Shown here one piece after another: positions 26,320-36,321 of a stretch of 64,000 bases of DNA (positions within the stretch are counted from its first letter, which is position 1; every line of letters begins with the position of its first letter). This DNA comes from CAYQQR01 sp964420035 (GTDB lineage Bacteria; Bacteroidota; Bacteroidia; Bacteroidales; SM23-62): assembly GCA_964420035.1 (NCBI GenBank), contig CAYQQR010000021.1:1-64000 (forward strand), in the 5' to 3' direction. Under the pieces are notes generated by a model. It did not search any database and had not been told where the DNA came from. It saw only the letters and a program-made list of their open reading frames with translations. The position numbers and the translations under genes were made by a program.

Positions 26320-27132
26320 ATGAACATGAAACAAAACGATTCCATTGCCATTCTGGGAGGCGGCAATATAGGCAAGGCCATGCTGAACGGGTTCCTGAGA
26401 TCCGGTAAATACTCCCCGGGTCAATTGATCATCACCCGGCGTAACAAAAATATGCTGGATGATCTAAAAAAGAAAGGGACCAGGACCGGCATGTCCAACG
26501 CAGAAGCTGTCAGGGAAGCCCGGATGGTCATTCTGGCCGTCCAGCCCCGCCAAATGAAAGGCCTCCTGGAAGAAATCCACCCCCACCTGGATATAAAAGG
26601 ACATTTACTGATCTCGGTGGTAACCGGATTCTCTATTCAAGAAATGATTGATGTATTGGGCGATAATTATAATATAGTCAGGGCTATGCCAAACACAGGA
26701 GCTGCCATCAATGAATCCATGACCTGCCTGGCGGCACGCGACCGGAACGTTTCCTTTCTCCCACTGGCCGGTGACCTGTTCGATCTGCTGGGAACCACCC
26801 TGGTGATCAACGAAAGACTGATGTCGGCAGCAACCATTCTGGGGGCCTGTGGCATTGCTTATTTCCTGAGGTACATCCGGGCGGCTTCCCAGGGAGGTAT
26901 ACAGGTGGGGTTTCATGCCGATGAGGCTCAGATCATTGCTGCCCAAACCGCGCGGGCGGCGGCATCCCTGTTGCTGCAATCGGGCCATCACCCCGAACAG
27001 GAGATAGACAAGGTTACCACCCCCCGCGGCTGCACCATCACGGGACTGAATGAAATGGAACACCATGGTCTGAGCTCGGCGATCATTAAGGGGATTGTAA
27101 CATCATTTAAAGAAATAGAAGAGCTGAGATAA
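26320..27132 (+). CDS. proC: Pyrroline-5-carboxylate reductase
   Basis: 270 residues. Rossmann motif ILGGGNIGKAM near the N-terminus, the VRAMPNTGAAI segment, and the C-terminal PRGCTITGLNEME signature of ProC are present. It makes proline from P5C; proB and proA lie at the end of the same operon, so the full glutamate-to-proline route is encoded here. Confidence 0.94.
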   Translation: MNMKQNDSIAILGGGNIGKAMLNGFLRSGKYSPGQLIITRRNKNMLDDLKKKGTRTGMSNAEAVREARMVILAVQPRQMKGLLEEIHPHLDIKGHLLISVVTGFSIQEMIDVLGDNYNIVRAMPNTGAAINESMTCLAARDRNVSFLPLAGDLFDLLGTTLVINERLMSAATILGACGIAYFLRYIRAASQGGIQVGFHADEAQIIAAQTARAAASLLLQSGHHPEQEIDKVTTPRGCTITGLNEMEHHGLSSAIIKGIVTSFKEIEELR

Positions 27133-27138
27133 ATTAAA

Positions 27139-28212
27139 GTGAATATAAACAGCAATATATATGAGGAAATAATACAGGTGCTTTTGAACCTGGTGAAAAT
27201 TCCGTCCTTTAGCGGGGAAGAAGCACTGGCTGCGGATTACCTGGAAGACTATCTTAAGGTTAAGGGTTTAGCGGTAGACCGGATACACAACAATCTTATG
27301 GCCCGCGCGCGAAAGGAACATGGGGGCAAGCCGGTCCTCCTGTTGAACTCTCACCTGGATACCGTTAAAGTCGCGGATGGATGGAGCCTGGAGCCTTTTG
27401 CAGCATCCCGGAAAGAGGGAAAAATATACGGTTTGGGCAGCAATGATGCCACCGGTCCGCTGGTGGCCCTGCTGGGATGTTTCCTGATGCTGCTGGAGGA
27501 GGAACAATTGACCTATGAACCGGTATTTCTTGCTTCGGCAGAGGAGGAGATCTCGGGAAAAAAGGGTATTTGCGCTGTACTGCCGTCCCTTGGTCCTGTT
27601 GCACTGGGCATTGTGGGTGAACCCACGGGCATGAAGATGGCGGTGGCAGAAAAAGGATTGATGGTTGTGGATGCATACTGCAGGGGCAAAGCAGCACATG
27701 CAGCATCAGGTGCAGGGATCAATGCTATCTACCGGGCTATGGAGATCACCGGAACAATCCGAGGTATGACATGGGACCGTCATTCCGAATGGCTGGGAGA
27801 AACCTTTTGCCAGGTGACCATGATCCGGGGCGGGACACAGCACAACGTGGTACCGGACAGCTGCCACCTGGTGGTGGATGTGCGCGTGAACGAACAATAT
27901 TCCAACAAGGAAGTACTGGATATACTCCTGGAAACAACCGGCATAGAAATGAAGGCCCGCTCGATGCACCTGGAACCATCCTTTATTTCCCTGGAGCACC
28001 CGGTGGTCAAAAAGGGAAAATCCATGGGACTGGATCTTTATGGTTCCGGGACGCTCTCGGACCAGGTCCTGATGCCTTTTGACAGTTTAAAGATAGGTCC
28101 CGGGAATCCGGAACGTTCCCACCGGGCCGATGAATTCATTTATGAAGAGGAGGTCGCCAAGGCTATAACAAGCTATTATGAACTACTGAAAGATATCAAA
28201 TTACCGGCATGA
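27139..28212 (+). CDS. M20-family deacylase, probable ArgE (acetyl- or succinylornithine)
   Basis: 357 residues starting at GTG 27139. Metal ligands fit LLNSHLDTVK (H, D), GLGSNDATGPL (D), the Glu pair in ASAEEEISG and GEPTG. M20 enzymes hydrolyse N-acyl amino acids; between proC and argH the likely substrate is N-acetyl- or N-succinyl-ornithine or -citrulline. The stop overlaps argH by ATGA. Confidence 0.82.
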   Translation: MNINSNIYEEIIQVLLNLVKIPSFSGEEALAADYLEDYLKVKGLAVDRIHNNLMARARKEHGGKPVLLLNSHLDTVKVADGWSLEPFAASRKEGKIYGLGSNDATGPLVALLGCFLMLLEEEQLTYEPVFLASAEEEISGKKGICAVLPSLGPVALGIVGEPTGMKMAVAEKGLMVVDAYCRGKAAHAASGAGINAIYRAMEITGTIRGMTWDRHSEWLGETFCQVTMIRGGTQHNVVPDSCHLVVDVRVNEQYSNKEVLDILLETTGIEMKARSMHLEPSFISLEHPVVKKGKSMGLDLYGSGTLSDQVLMPFDSLKIGPGNPERSHRADEFIYEEEVAKAITSYYELLKDIKLPA

Positions 28213-29561
28213 AACTCTGGAGCAAAGAACAAGAAAGTCATCAATGGATACAAGCTTTTACTGCAGGCTCCGACCGGGAGCTGGATGTGAAGCTGGCCCC
28301 TTATGATGTTTTCGGAAGCATGGCCCATGTCATTATGCTTGGAGAAAGCGGGCTCATTACCAGCGAGGAAGCCCAAAAGATCCATGAGGTGCTGAAAAAG
28401 GTATACGCGGAGATCAGGGAGAATCGTTTTGAGATTGATCCGCGGGTGGAGGATGTGCATAGCCAGCTTGAAAAGATCCTTATTCAGGAATTGGGAGAGA
28501 CCGGTAAAAAAGTACATACCGGCCGGTCCCGCAACGACCAGGTCATGACCGCTTTGAACCTCTTCGGCCGGGACCGGATTAGCAGGATCATAATACTGAT
28601 GGAAGAAACGGTCCGGATGCTGACCGGCCTGAGTGAAAAATATAAAGATATTGGCATGCCCGGCTATACCCATATGCAGGTGGCCATGCCGTCTTCTTTC
28701 GGCCTGTGGTTCGCCGCCTGCGCCGAATCCCTGGTGGACGATATGGCTTCCCTGAAAGAGGCCTATGAATTTTGCAACCGCTCACCCCTGGGTTCCGCGG
28801 CAGGTTATGGAAGTTCTTTTCCAATTAATCGTGAATTAAGTGCTGATTTACTGTTTTTTAAAGAGCTGTTCGTTAATGTGGCTTATGTACAGGTGGCCCG
28901 GGGTAAAATGGAGAAAAAGGTGGTCCGGGCCCTGTCTGACGGGGCCGCAACCCTGGCAAGATTTGCCGGGGAGATATGCCTGTTTATGGGTGAGAATTTC
29001 AGATTTCTCTCCTTTCCCGGGGAGATCACCACCGGGTCAAGCATTATGCCTCATAAGAAAAACCCGGATGTCTTTGAACTGATCCGGGCAAGATGCAACA
29101 TGCTGCAGGCCCTGCCCAACAATTTCACCATGCTCACCGTAAATCTGCCTTCCGGCTATCACCGGGATTACCAGGAGCTCAAAGCATACTTTATGACCTC
29201 TTTCGAGCAAATGGAAGAATGTCTGCAGATAGTGAACCAGGTCACGCCACTGGTGAACATACGGGAAAACATTCTTGAAGACGAATCCAATAAACATATT
29301 TATTCTGTCGACAGGGTCCACGAGCTGGTCAGGGAAGGATGGAGCTTCCGGGACGCCTACCACCGGGTGGTCGGGGAGATCAAAGAAGGCAAAATACCCG
29401 GTAAAAGTACAGGTAAACAGTCCTTGACCGGCAGTAAAGATAATTTGTCTAATAAGCTTATAATAAACAGAATGGAAAAGATCATTGAATGTATAGAATT
29501 AAACCTTATCGAACGGATGCGTTTGGCGTTATTTCATTATTACGAAGAACAGAAAAAATGA
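28209..29561 (+). CDS. argH: Argininosuccinate lyase
   Basis: 450 residues of the fumarase/aspartase superfamily. The signature GSSIMPHKKNPDVFELIRA is present, with HTGRSRNDQV upstream. It releases arginine and fumarate. The stop overlaps proB. Confidence 0.96.
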   Translation: MKLWSKEQESHQWIQAFTAGSDRELDVKLAPYDVFGSMAHVIMLGESGLITSEEAQKIHEVLKKVYAEIRENRFEIDPRVEDVHSQLEKILIQELGETGKKVHTGRSRNDQVMTALNLFGRDRISRIIILMEETVRMLTGLSEKYKDIGMPGYTHMQVAMPSSFGLWFAACAESLVDDMASLKEAYEFCNRSPLGSAAGYGSSFPINRELSADLLFFKELFVNVAYVQVARGKMEKKVVRALSDGAATLARFAGEICLFMGENFRFLSFPGEITTGSSIMPHKKNPDVFELIRARCNMLQALPNNFTMLTVNLPSGYHRDYQELKAYFMTSFEQMEECLQIVNQVTPLVNIRENILEDESNKHIYSVDRVHELVREGWSFRDAYHRVVGEIKEGKIPGKSTGKQSLTGSKDNLSNKLIINRMEKIIECIELNLIERMRLALFHYYEEQKK

Positions 29562-30367
29562 CACACAGGGAAAAACTCAAAGCAGCAAAGCGGATCGTGA
29601 TCAAAGTAGGGAGCTCGAGTCTGTCATTTCCGAACGGAAGAATGAATTTTTTCCGGATGGAAAAGATAACGCGGGTATTGGCGCACATCACCAATTCCGG
29701 TAAGGAGGTATTGCTGGTATCATCAGGAGCTCTGGCAGTGGGTGCCGGAAGAATGGGCTACGAAAAGAGGCCCGATGCACTGGCCAAGGAGCAGGCTCTT
29801 GCTGCCATAGGGCAGGCTGAACTGATGCGGCTGTATCAGAAGTTTTTTGATGAGTATGATTATATCGTGGCCCAGATCCTGCTGACGCGTGACGGGATCG
29901 ATCATCCCCAGCGGCGGAAAAATGCCATCAATACCCTGAATGCATTGCTGGAGGACCGGGTAATACCCATCATCAACGAAAACGATACGGTTTCAACAGA
30001 AGAGATTGAATTTGGAGACAACGATACCCTGTCGGCCAAGGTGGCTACCATGATGGATGCCGACCTGCTAATTATGCTTTCGAATATTGACGGGCTCTAT
30101 GACGGGGATCCGTCTGAAAATGAAGGCAGTAAGATAATCAGTGAGGTAACCGACATCGACAAGATTTCGAATTGTGCAGGGACTTCGAATTCCTCTTTCG
30201 GAACCGGTGGAATGATCACCAAGATCCAAGCGGCCCGCTGGTGCTGCTCCCATGGAATAGATACGGCCATTGTCAACGGGAATGAACCCGAAGCGGTATT
30301 GAAATTATTGGATGGAAAACAGGTAGGGACCCTTTTTGTTTCCTCGGAAGTAGAATTTTCAAGTTAA
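29558..30367 (+). CDS. proB: Glutamate 5-kinase (no PUA domain)
   Basis: About 269 residues from the ATG that overlaps the argH stop (ATGA); a frame from 29489 would add 23 non-homologous residues. The amino-acid-kinase fold is shown by IVIKVGSSSL, the VSSGALAVGAGRMG loop and INENDTVS. The C-terminal PUA domain of E. coli ProB is absent, a known short form. It forms gamma-glutamyl phosphate for ProA. Confidence 0.94.
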   Translation: MTHREKLKAAKRIVIKVGSSSLSFPNGRMNFFRMEKITRVLAHITNSGKEVLLVSSGALAVGAGRMGYEKRPDALAKEQALAAIGQAELMRLYQKFFDEYDYIVAQILLTRDGIDHPQRRKNAINTLNALLEDRVIPIINENDTVSTEEIEFGDNDTLSAKVATMMDADLLIMLSNIDGLYDGDPSENEGSKIISEVTDIDKISNCAGTSNSSFGTGGMITKIQAARWCCSHGIDTAIVNGNEPEAVLKLLDGKQVGTLFVSSEVEFSS

Positions 30368-30375
30368 GCTATCAA

Positions 30376-31629
30376 ATGGAACATAAAGAACTGAATAATA
30401 AAGGCCGGCTTGCCAGGGAGGTCTCCAAAGTCATTATGCTGGCAGGAACCGATGTAAAAAATAAAGTGCTCGAAGATGCTGCCGCGGGACTTGAAGCGGC
30501 AAAGGACGAGCTGATAAGGACCAACAGGAAGGATCTGGATTTTGCAAAAGATAAAGGAATTTCCGGGGCTTTTTACGACCGCCTGATGCTCGATGAAAAA
30601 AGGATCGACAGCATGAGCGGGGGTTTGAGAGAAATTGCAGCCCTGGATGATCCTGTCGGCGAGGTGGTGGAAATGTCCCGCAGGCCCAATGGACTGGAGA
30701 TTGGTAAAAAACGTGTGCCCATGGGGGTTATCGGTATCATCTATGAATCCAGGCCCAACGTAACCGCGGATGCTTTCGGTTTGTGTCTGAAAACCGGTAA
30801 CACGACCTTATTAAGGGGGGGGAAAGAAGCTATACATTCAAACCTGGGCATAACAGCCATTCTTCAACAAGCCCTTATACAGAATGATCTTCCGGCCGAA
30901 GGGGTGCAACTGGTGGAAGATACCAGCCGGGACTCTTCGGTGGCCATGATGAAGCTGGACCAATACCTGGACATCCTTATTCCACGGGGTGGTGCCGGAT
31001 TGATCCGGGCGGTGGTCGAAAACAGCCGGGTGCCGGTCATTGAAACCGGGGTAGGGAACTGTCATGTTTATATCGACAAGGATGCTGACGCGGAAAAGGC
31101 ATTACAGATCGCCGTGAACTCAAAGGTGCAAAGACCTGGGGTATGCAATGCCGCCGAGAGTTTGCTGATCCATAAAGATATTTTTGAAAAAATGGCGGAA
31201 AGGCTTGCCGAAGCTTTTCAGGAGCATAAAGTTGAAATCCGGGGCGATGACCTGGTGGTGAAGCACTTTCCCGGGGCCAGGGCAGCCACGGAAGAGGATT
31301 GGGCTACGGAATACCTCGACCTGGTGCTGGCCGTCAGGGTGGTTGATTCCCCCGAAGAAGCCATCCGGCATATAAGCCGCTACGGTACCCGGCACACCGA
31401 AGCCATCGTAACTGAAAATTACACCACGGCCCGCCGTTTTGTCGATGAGATCGATGCAGCTGCCGTGAATGTCAATGCTTCCACCCGTTTTACCGACGGT
31501 TTTGAATATGGCTACGGGGCCGAGATCGGGATCAGTACCCAGAAGCTGCATGCACGCGGCCCCATGGGATTGCGGGAATTAACCACTACGAAATACGTGG
31601 TTTACGGGGATGGACAGGTCCGGGAGTGA
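30376..31629 (+). CDS. proA: Glutamate-5-semialdehyde dehydrogenase
   Basis: 417 residues of the ALDH superfamily. PMGVIGIIYESRPNVTADAF (cofactor binding) and the catalytic-Cys region KVQRPGVCNAAESLL are present. Last gene of the arginine/proline operon; palindromic repeats follow in the convergent gap to carA. Confidence 0.96.
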   Translation: MEHKELNNKGRLAREVSKVIMLAGTDVKNKVLEDAAAGLEAAKDELIRTNRKDLDFAKDKGISGAFYDRLMLDEKRIDSMSGGLREIAALDDPVGEVVEMSRRPNGLEIGKKRVPMGVIGIIYESRPNVTADAFGLCLKTGNTTLLRGGKEAIHSNLGITAILQQALIQNDLPAEGVQLVEDTSRDSSVAMMKLDQYLDILIPRGGAGLIRAVVENSRVPVIETGVGNCHVYIDKDADAEKALQIAVNSKVQRPGVCNAAESLLIHKDIFEKMAERLAEAFQEHKVEIRGDDLVVKHFPGARAATEEDWATEYLDLVLAVRVVDSPEEAIRHISRYGTRHTEAIVTENYTTARRFVDEIDAAAVNVNASTRFTDGFEYGYGAEIGISTQKLHARGPMGLRELTTTKYVVYGDGQVRE

Positions 31630-31660
31630 TTATTGGTTTTATATGAATTACCCGAGCGCG

Positions 31661-31763
31661 TTCCCCGTAGCTCTGCCGCGGGGTAAGCGAGCACCATTAA
31701 AATAAACAATGAATCGATGATTGGCTCCGCCGGGTTAAAGGTTCCTCGCGGCTTGCCGCGAGG
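31661..31763. repeat. Two palindromic elements in the proA-carA convergent gap
   Basis: ccccg...cgggg (31663-31667/31679-31683) with core gctctgc, and cctcgcggc/gccgcgagg (31744-31752/31755-31763, a perfect 9-bp stem, loop tt). They belong to the same family as the insert at 20411-20488 and may also act as a bidirectional terminator. Confidence 0.7.
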
Positions 31764-31772
31764 AGAGTCAAT

Positions 31773-32858
31773 CTAGTTTCCTTTAGTATTTTTGATAAGT
31801 TCAACAAACTCATCGAACAGAAACTCCGTATCTGTGGGGCCGGAGGAGGCTTCCGGGTGGAACTGGGTGGAGAAGAAGGGTTTTGACTTATGGATCATCC
31901 CCTCATTGGTCTGGTCGTTCAGATTGATGAAATAGGGTTCCCATCCCGCTTGAAGGGAATCGTTGTCAATGGCATAACCATGGTTCTGGGAGGTGATGTA
32001 TGCCTGTTTGCTGTTCAGTCGTAAGACGGGCTGATTATGGCTCCTGTGACCGTATTTCAGCTTATAGGTATCCGCACCGCTGGCCAGGGCCATCAATTGG
32101 TTGCCCAGGCAGATCCCCATGATGGGTGTGTCCTTTTGAAAAGCATTTTTCAATTGTTCCACCGTGGCGGTACAGCTCTTGGGGTCCCCGGGTCCGTTAC
32201 TGATGAACAAACCATCATATACCTCCCGGGAAATGTCGTGGTTCCAGGGTACCCGGATGATGGTGGTATCGCGTTGCAGCAGGTTGCGTATGATGTTGTA
32301 TTTCACGCCACAGTCGATAAGGCAAATACGGAATTTACCCTCACCATAGGTTTCTTTCGCGGGTATGCTGACTTGTTCTACCAGATTCTCCAGGTTCGGA
32401 TCGTAAAAATCCAGGTCCTCATCCTCCACCACGATCTTGCCCGGCATCGATCCCTTTTCCCGCAGCAGTTTAGTAAGTGCCCGGGTATCGACACCGGTGA
32501 TACCGCTTACTTTTTCTTCCTTGAGCCAGTCGGCCAGACTTTTTTCGGCGTTCCAATGACTGAATTCCACGGAATAGTCCGAGACGATCAGACCCGAAAT
32601 ATGCAGGTGGTCCGATTCAAAATATTTCAGGATATCGTTTTCCCGTGATCTTTCCGGTACCCCGTAATTACCGATCAGGGGATAGGTGAGAACCAGGATC
32701 TGTCCTTTGTATGAAGGGTCGGTGAGACTTTCGGGATAACCGGTCATGGCCGTGTTGAAAACCACCTCACCGGCAACCGATCCCGGGTATCCGAAAGATT
32801 GTCCTTCAAATACGGATCCGTCTTCCAGGATCAAACGAATACGGGGAGCATTTTGCAT
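31773..32858 (-). CDS. carA: Carbamoyl-phosphate synthase small subunit
   Basis: 361 residues. The C-terminal class I glutamine amidotransferase has nucleophile Cys250 (GICLGNQ) with His334 and Glu336 (FHPEAS); the N-terminal half is the CarA-specific domain. It supplies ammonia to CarB. It is convergent with proA and lies 7 bp downstream of the thioredoxin-like gene. Confidence 0.96.
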   Translation of the reverse strand: MQNAPRIRLILEDGSVFEGQSFGYPGSVAGEVVFNTAMTGYPESLTDPSYKGQILVLTYPLIGNYGVPERSRENDILKYFESDHLHISGLIVSDYSVEFSHWNAEKSLADWLKEEKVSGITGVDTRALTKLLREKGSMPGKIVVEDEDLDFYDPNLENLVEQVSIPAKETYGEGKFRICLIDCGVKYNIIRNLLQRDTTIIRVPWNHDISREVYDGLFISNGPGDPKSCTATVEQLKNAFQKDTPIMGICLGNQLMALASGADTYKLKYGHRSHNQPVLRLNSKQAYITSQNHGYAIDNDSLQAGWEPYFINLNDQTNEGMIHKSKPFFSTQFHPEASSGPTDTEFLFDEFVELIKNTKGN

Positions 32859-32865
32859 GGGTCAA

Positions 32866-34329
32866 TCAGGATTTTTTTTTGATAAATGCATCAATGATCT
32901 TTTCAGCCTGTTCGGGATCGATGCGTTTGGCAACGATCTCTTTGTTTTCATCCAGGATGAACAAGGTGGGGGTGCTGATGATGTCGTACCGGATCTTGTA
33001 TGTAAAATCGTAAGGGTTCCAGCAATTGATCCAGCCGTAGAGCTTGTGCTCATTCACAAAGTCCACCCATTTCACCTTGCCTTCTTCTCCGCCAAGCATA
33101 TGGACCGCCACGATTTTTAATCCTTTATCCCTTAGGCGTTCATAGATTTCATGAAGCTTGGGCGTATAGGTTTTGCAATGGCCGCAGTCGGTTTCCCAGA
33201 AATACAGGATAATATAATCGGCGTTTACTTCATGCAGGTTAAAGAAATTTCCGACATAGGGATTCTTTTTCAATTCCGGATCATCCGCGGCAGCAATAAA
33301 ATGCTCGTCGGGGACCTGTACCAGTTCGATGTCCTGTGCCTTTTTCCCGATCAGGATGGGCTTTGTTTTTTCCACCCTTTCCTTCAGTTTTTCTATGAAA
33401 TCGGGACTGCTCCAGGTGGCCTCGGGGATATAATAGTTTTCGGCTATATGTACATAAACCTTATCCATGCCCATGATCTGGCTCCGGGCATAATGATTGA
33501 ACAGGGTGATCAGCATGTATCGGAAAAGCTGCGGATCGTTCCTGGATTTCCCGATGAGCCAGTCTACCTCCTGAATAATGGAGTCGGGAACCTGGGGAAT
33601 AACCATGTCGAGATATTCCATCAGTTTGCTTTCGTAGAAAGGCGTTCTCAGGAGTCGCGGATCGCCCGGATCGAAATTATCGAAATAATGTTTGCGGTAA
33701 TACCGGTACTGAAAAGCAGAATCCGTAATGTTTCCCTCCTCGTCCCTGGGGGGTTCCGGAACCTCTATGTCCTGCAAGGCCCGTAAGAAAGTACCGAAAA
33801 AATCACCCCGGTGGGCATCGATCATGGAAAGGGTATGGGACTTGACCTCCTCATTGATCGTTTTGATCTCATCGGTGATCTTCATGCTGTCCCTTTTGTC
33901 TGTACTTTCTTCCAGTTTATTTCTCAGATCTTCTATGGACTGGCGACGGAATTTCAGGTATTTCTGGTATTCATAGAAGGCCTCATTGATCTTGGAACCG
34001 CTGACCTTCATGCTTCCCGCGAAATCTGCGGTATCCACTTCCAAACCAAACTCCTGGTCCTTATCGATCAGGATGTCAAAATATTTCCTGTTCGGGAGAA
34101 AGACCAGGTACATACCGCCCGGGAGGGGCTCTTTCCCCTCAAAAACACCTTTGCCCCGGTGATCCAGGATGACGGTATCGCGGGGGTACATATTCTGGTT
34201 CATATGGTTCCCGAGCAGGATACTGTCCCCTGCAAGCTCAGGGATGGTCACTTCAATCGAATAGGCCTGGGAAAACAAACCGGCACTGGAGTTAAAAACC
34301 AGGATAAATATGATCAACAACTTCCTCAT
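32866..34329 (-). CDS. TlpA/ResA-like exported thioredoxin with DUF4369-type N-terminus
   Basis: 487 residues. A signal peptide (about 1-20) is followed by a DUF4369-like beta domain (SIEVTIPELAGDSILLGNHMNQ), a helical middle (DUF5106-like) and a C-terminal thioredoxin fold with the redox motif Cys382-Gly-His-Cys385 (WETDCGHCKTYTP). It probably reduces or isomerises disulfides of exported proteins in the periplasm. Confidence 0.88.
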   Translation of the reverse strand: MRKLLIIFILVFNSSAGLFSQAYSIEVTIPELAGDSILLGNHMNQNMYPRDTVILDHRGKGVFEGKEPLPGGMYLVFLPNRKYFDILIDKDQEFGLEVDTADFAGSMKVSGSKINEAFYEYQKYLKFRRQSIEDLRNKLEESTDKRDSMKITDEIKTINEEVKSHTLSMIDAHRGDFFGTFLRALQDIEVPEPPRDEEGNITDSAFQYRYYRKHYFDNFDPGDPRLLRTPFYESKLMEYLDMVIPQVPDSIIQEVDWLIGKSRNDPQLFRYMLITLFNHYARSQIMGMDKVYVHIAENYYIPEATWSSPDFIEKLKERVEKTKPILIGKKAQDIELVQVPDEHFIAAADDPELKKNPYVGNFFNLHEVNADYIILYFWETDCGHCKTYTPKLHEIYERLRDKGLKIVAVHMLGGEEGKVKWVDFVNEHKLYGWINCWNPYDFTYKIRYDIISTPTLFILDENKEIVAKRIDPEQAEKIIDAFIKKKS

Positions 34330-34444
34330 GATGCATCTCTTCTATTTCCGGAAACCTAACGCGTAATTCGTAACCCGAAACGCGAAACACGTAAATGAAA
34401 GGGTAAAAATAAAGAAATTTTAATACTGGTCCGGTAGCAGAGGG

Positions 34445-36133
34445 TCAGTTATTCGATTCCACAACGGCCTTGGTTACATTTTGCAGATAATCGCCCAGTT
34501 GTTCACATTCTGTAAGAATATCATTGTACACCACTCCGGCCTGGTACTTATAATTTTTGTTTTCAATATTTTTCAAATGTTCCTGCTTCAGCCGGTTCCT
34601 CAACTGGTTAATCTTTCTTTCAATATTAAACGCTTTTTCAGGAGCGATATTCTTATAGTCCGTATCAACATTTACAATCATGGCCTCAAAGGCCTGGTTG
34701 AGCAGGTTGAACATTTCATTGAGATTATTCCTGAGATCCTGGGAGAACCAGATCTTTTGCTGCTTTTTTCTCCGGATGCCTTTGGCAATATTGTAGGATG
34801 CATCGGCCACACTTTCGATCTCGTCCACGATCTTGAGCATGATACGAACTTTACGGACACCGGCCTGGCTGATCTCCCCCTCCGAGAGTTTGGTGAGGTA
34901 CGTGGCTATTTCCAGTTCCATGCGGTCGGAGATCTCCTCATAGTTGGCAATGCGGTTGTAGGTAAGTTCAAAACGTTCCGTATTGACCTCGTTAAAAAGA
35001 GTCCTTACCAGGCCAAACATTTTTTTTGCCCTGCGGGCATAAATGGTCAGTTCCTTCCTGGCTTGCAGCAGGGAAAGTTCCGAAGTCGAAAGGATGCCTG
35101 TTTTCAGATGTTTGAGCCTGAAGATCTCCGGTTCCGGTTGTTTATAGGGTATGATGCGGTTCATGAGCCATTCTACCCGGGGAATGAAGCCTATCAAAAG
35201 GACGGTGTTGATCAGGTTAAATGAAGTGTGGAATATGGACAGGGCCAGGGGGATGGACCGGACCTCTTCGTAGGGCGAAGAAAATCCTGCCCCGGTTACG
35301 GCGAGATCGACAAGATTCAGGAATACTTTATAGATGATCAGCATCCAGACCACGCCTGCCAGGTTGAAAAAGAAGTGGGATAAGGCGGCTCTCTTTCCGG
35401 CATTATTGGTAATGAGAGCTGCAAAATTGGCGGTGATGGTGGTTCCAATATTCTCACCCAGGATCATAGCTGCGGCCAGATCAAAATGGATCCAGCCTTT
35501 ATAACACATCACCAGGGTGAGGGCTATGGCGGCGGTGGAAGATTGGATCAGAATCGTGATGATGGCTCCGACCAGCAGAAACAGGAGGATGGACAAAAAT
35601 CCCCGGCCGGTATAGTTGAATACAAATTCGAGTATATCCGGATTGGTGTTGATATCCGGGATTGTAGACTTCATGAATTCCAGTCCGAGTATGATCAGTG
35701 CAAAACCAATGATGAATTCACCGATGCTCCCGCGGGTGTTATTTTTCGCGAATATCAGCGGGAAACTCAGACCAACCAAGGGCAGTACGATGATGCTGAT
35801 GGCCAGGTTGAATCCCACGAAAGTGATGAGCCAGGCGGTGACCGTGGTACCGATGTTGGCACCCATGATCAGGCCGATGGATTCGAACAGAGAGAGCAGA
35901 CCGGCATTGACAAAGCTAACGGTCATGACCGTTGTGGCCGAGGAAGACTGTATCAGTCCGGTGATCAGAAAACCCGTGAGAACACTTTTATAGCGGTTGC
36001 TGGTCATCCGGGCCATGGTGTTTCTGAGCCCGGTCCCGGAGACCTTCTGAAGGGCCTCGCTCATGGTCTTCATGCCGTACAGGAAAATACCCAGGGATCC
36101 GACCAGGGTCAATATGTTGATTAAAGTATCCAT
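34445..36133 (-). CDS. Na/Pi cotransporter family protein with PhoU-like tail
   Basis: 562 residues. Two inverted NptA-type membrane repeats carry the QSSSATT (about 62-68) and QSSTAAI (about 194-200) motifs, followed by a cytoplasmic helical PhoU-like domain (about 345-562). It is likely a sodium-coupled phosphate transporter or regulator. Confidence 0.92.
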   Translation of the reverse strand: MDTLINILTLVGSLGIFLYGMKTMSEALQKVSGTGLRNTMARMTSNRYKSVLTGFLITGLIQSSSATTVMTVSFVNAGLLSLFESIGLIMGANIGTTVTAWLITFVGFNLAISIIVLPLVGLSFPLIFAKNNTRGSIGEFIIGFALIILGLEFMKSTIPDINTNPDILEFVFNYTGRGFLSILLFLLVGAIITILIQSSTAAIALTLVMCYKGWIHFDLAAAMILGENIGTTITANFAALITNNAGKRAALSHFFFNLAGVVWMLIIYKVFLNLVDLAVTGAGFSSPYEEVRSIPLALSIFHTSFNLINTVLLIGFIPRVEWLMNRIIPYKQPEPEIFRLKHLKTGILSTSELSLLQARKELTIYARRAKKMFGLVRTLFNEVNTERFELTYNRIANYEEISDRMELEIATYLTKLSEGEISQAGVRKVRIMLKIVDEIESVADASYNIAKGIRRKKQQKIWFSQDLRNNLNEMFNLLNQAFEAMIVNVDTDYKNIAPEKAFNIERKINQLRNRLKQEHLKNIENKNYKYQAGVVYNDILTECEQLGDYLQNVTKAVVESNN

Positions 36134-36321
36134 AAAGGTTTTATTGGATCATCTTGCCGGGATGGCCCATGAATAAACTATAAACAGTGCAGTTTCAGGC
36201 AAGTACCTTGCACAACCAGCATGCTCAGAAAGCGGCAGACAAAGAAAATACATGCTTATGATTAAGTATCCCCGGAAAGATTAATTTTACATTAAATATT
36301 TCCGTACAAAAATACTGCTTT

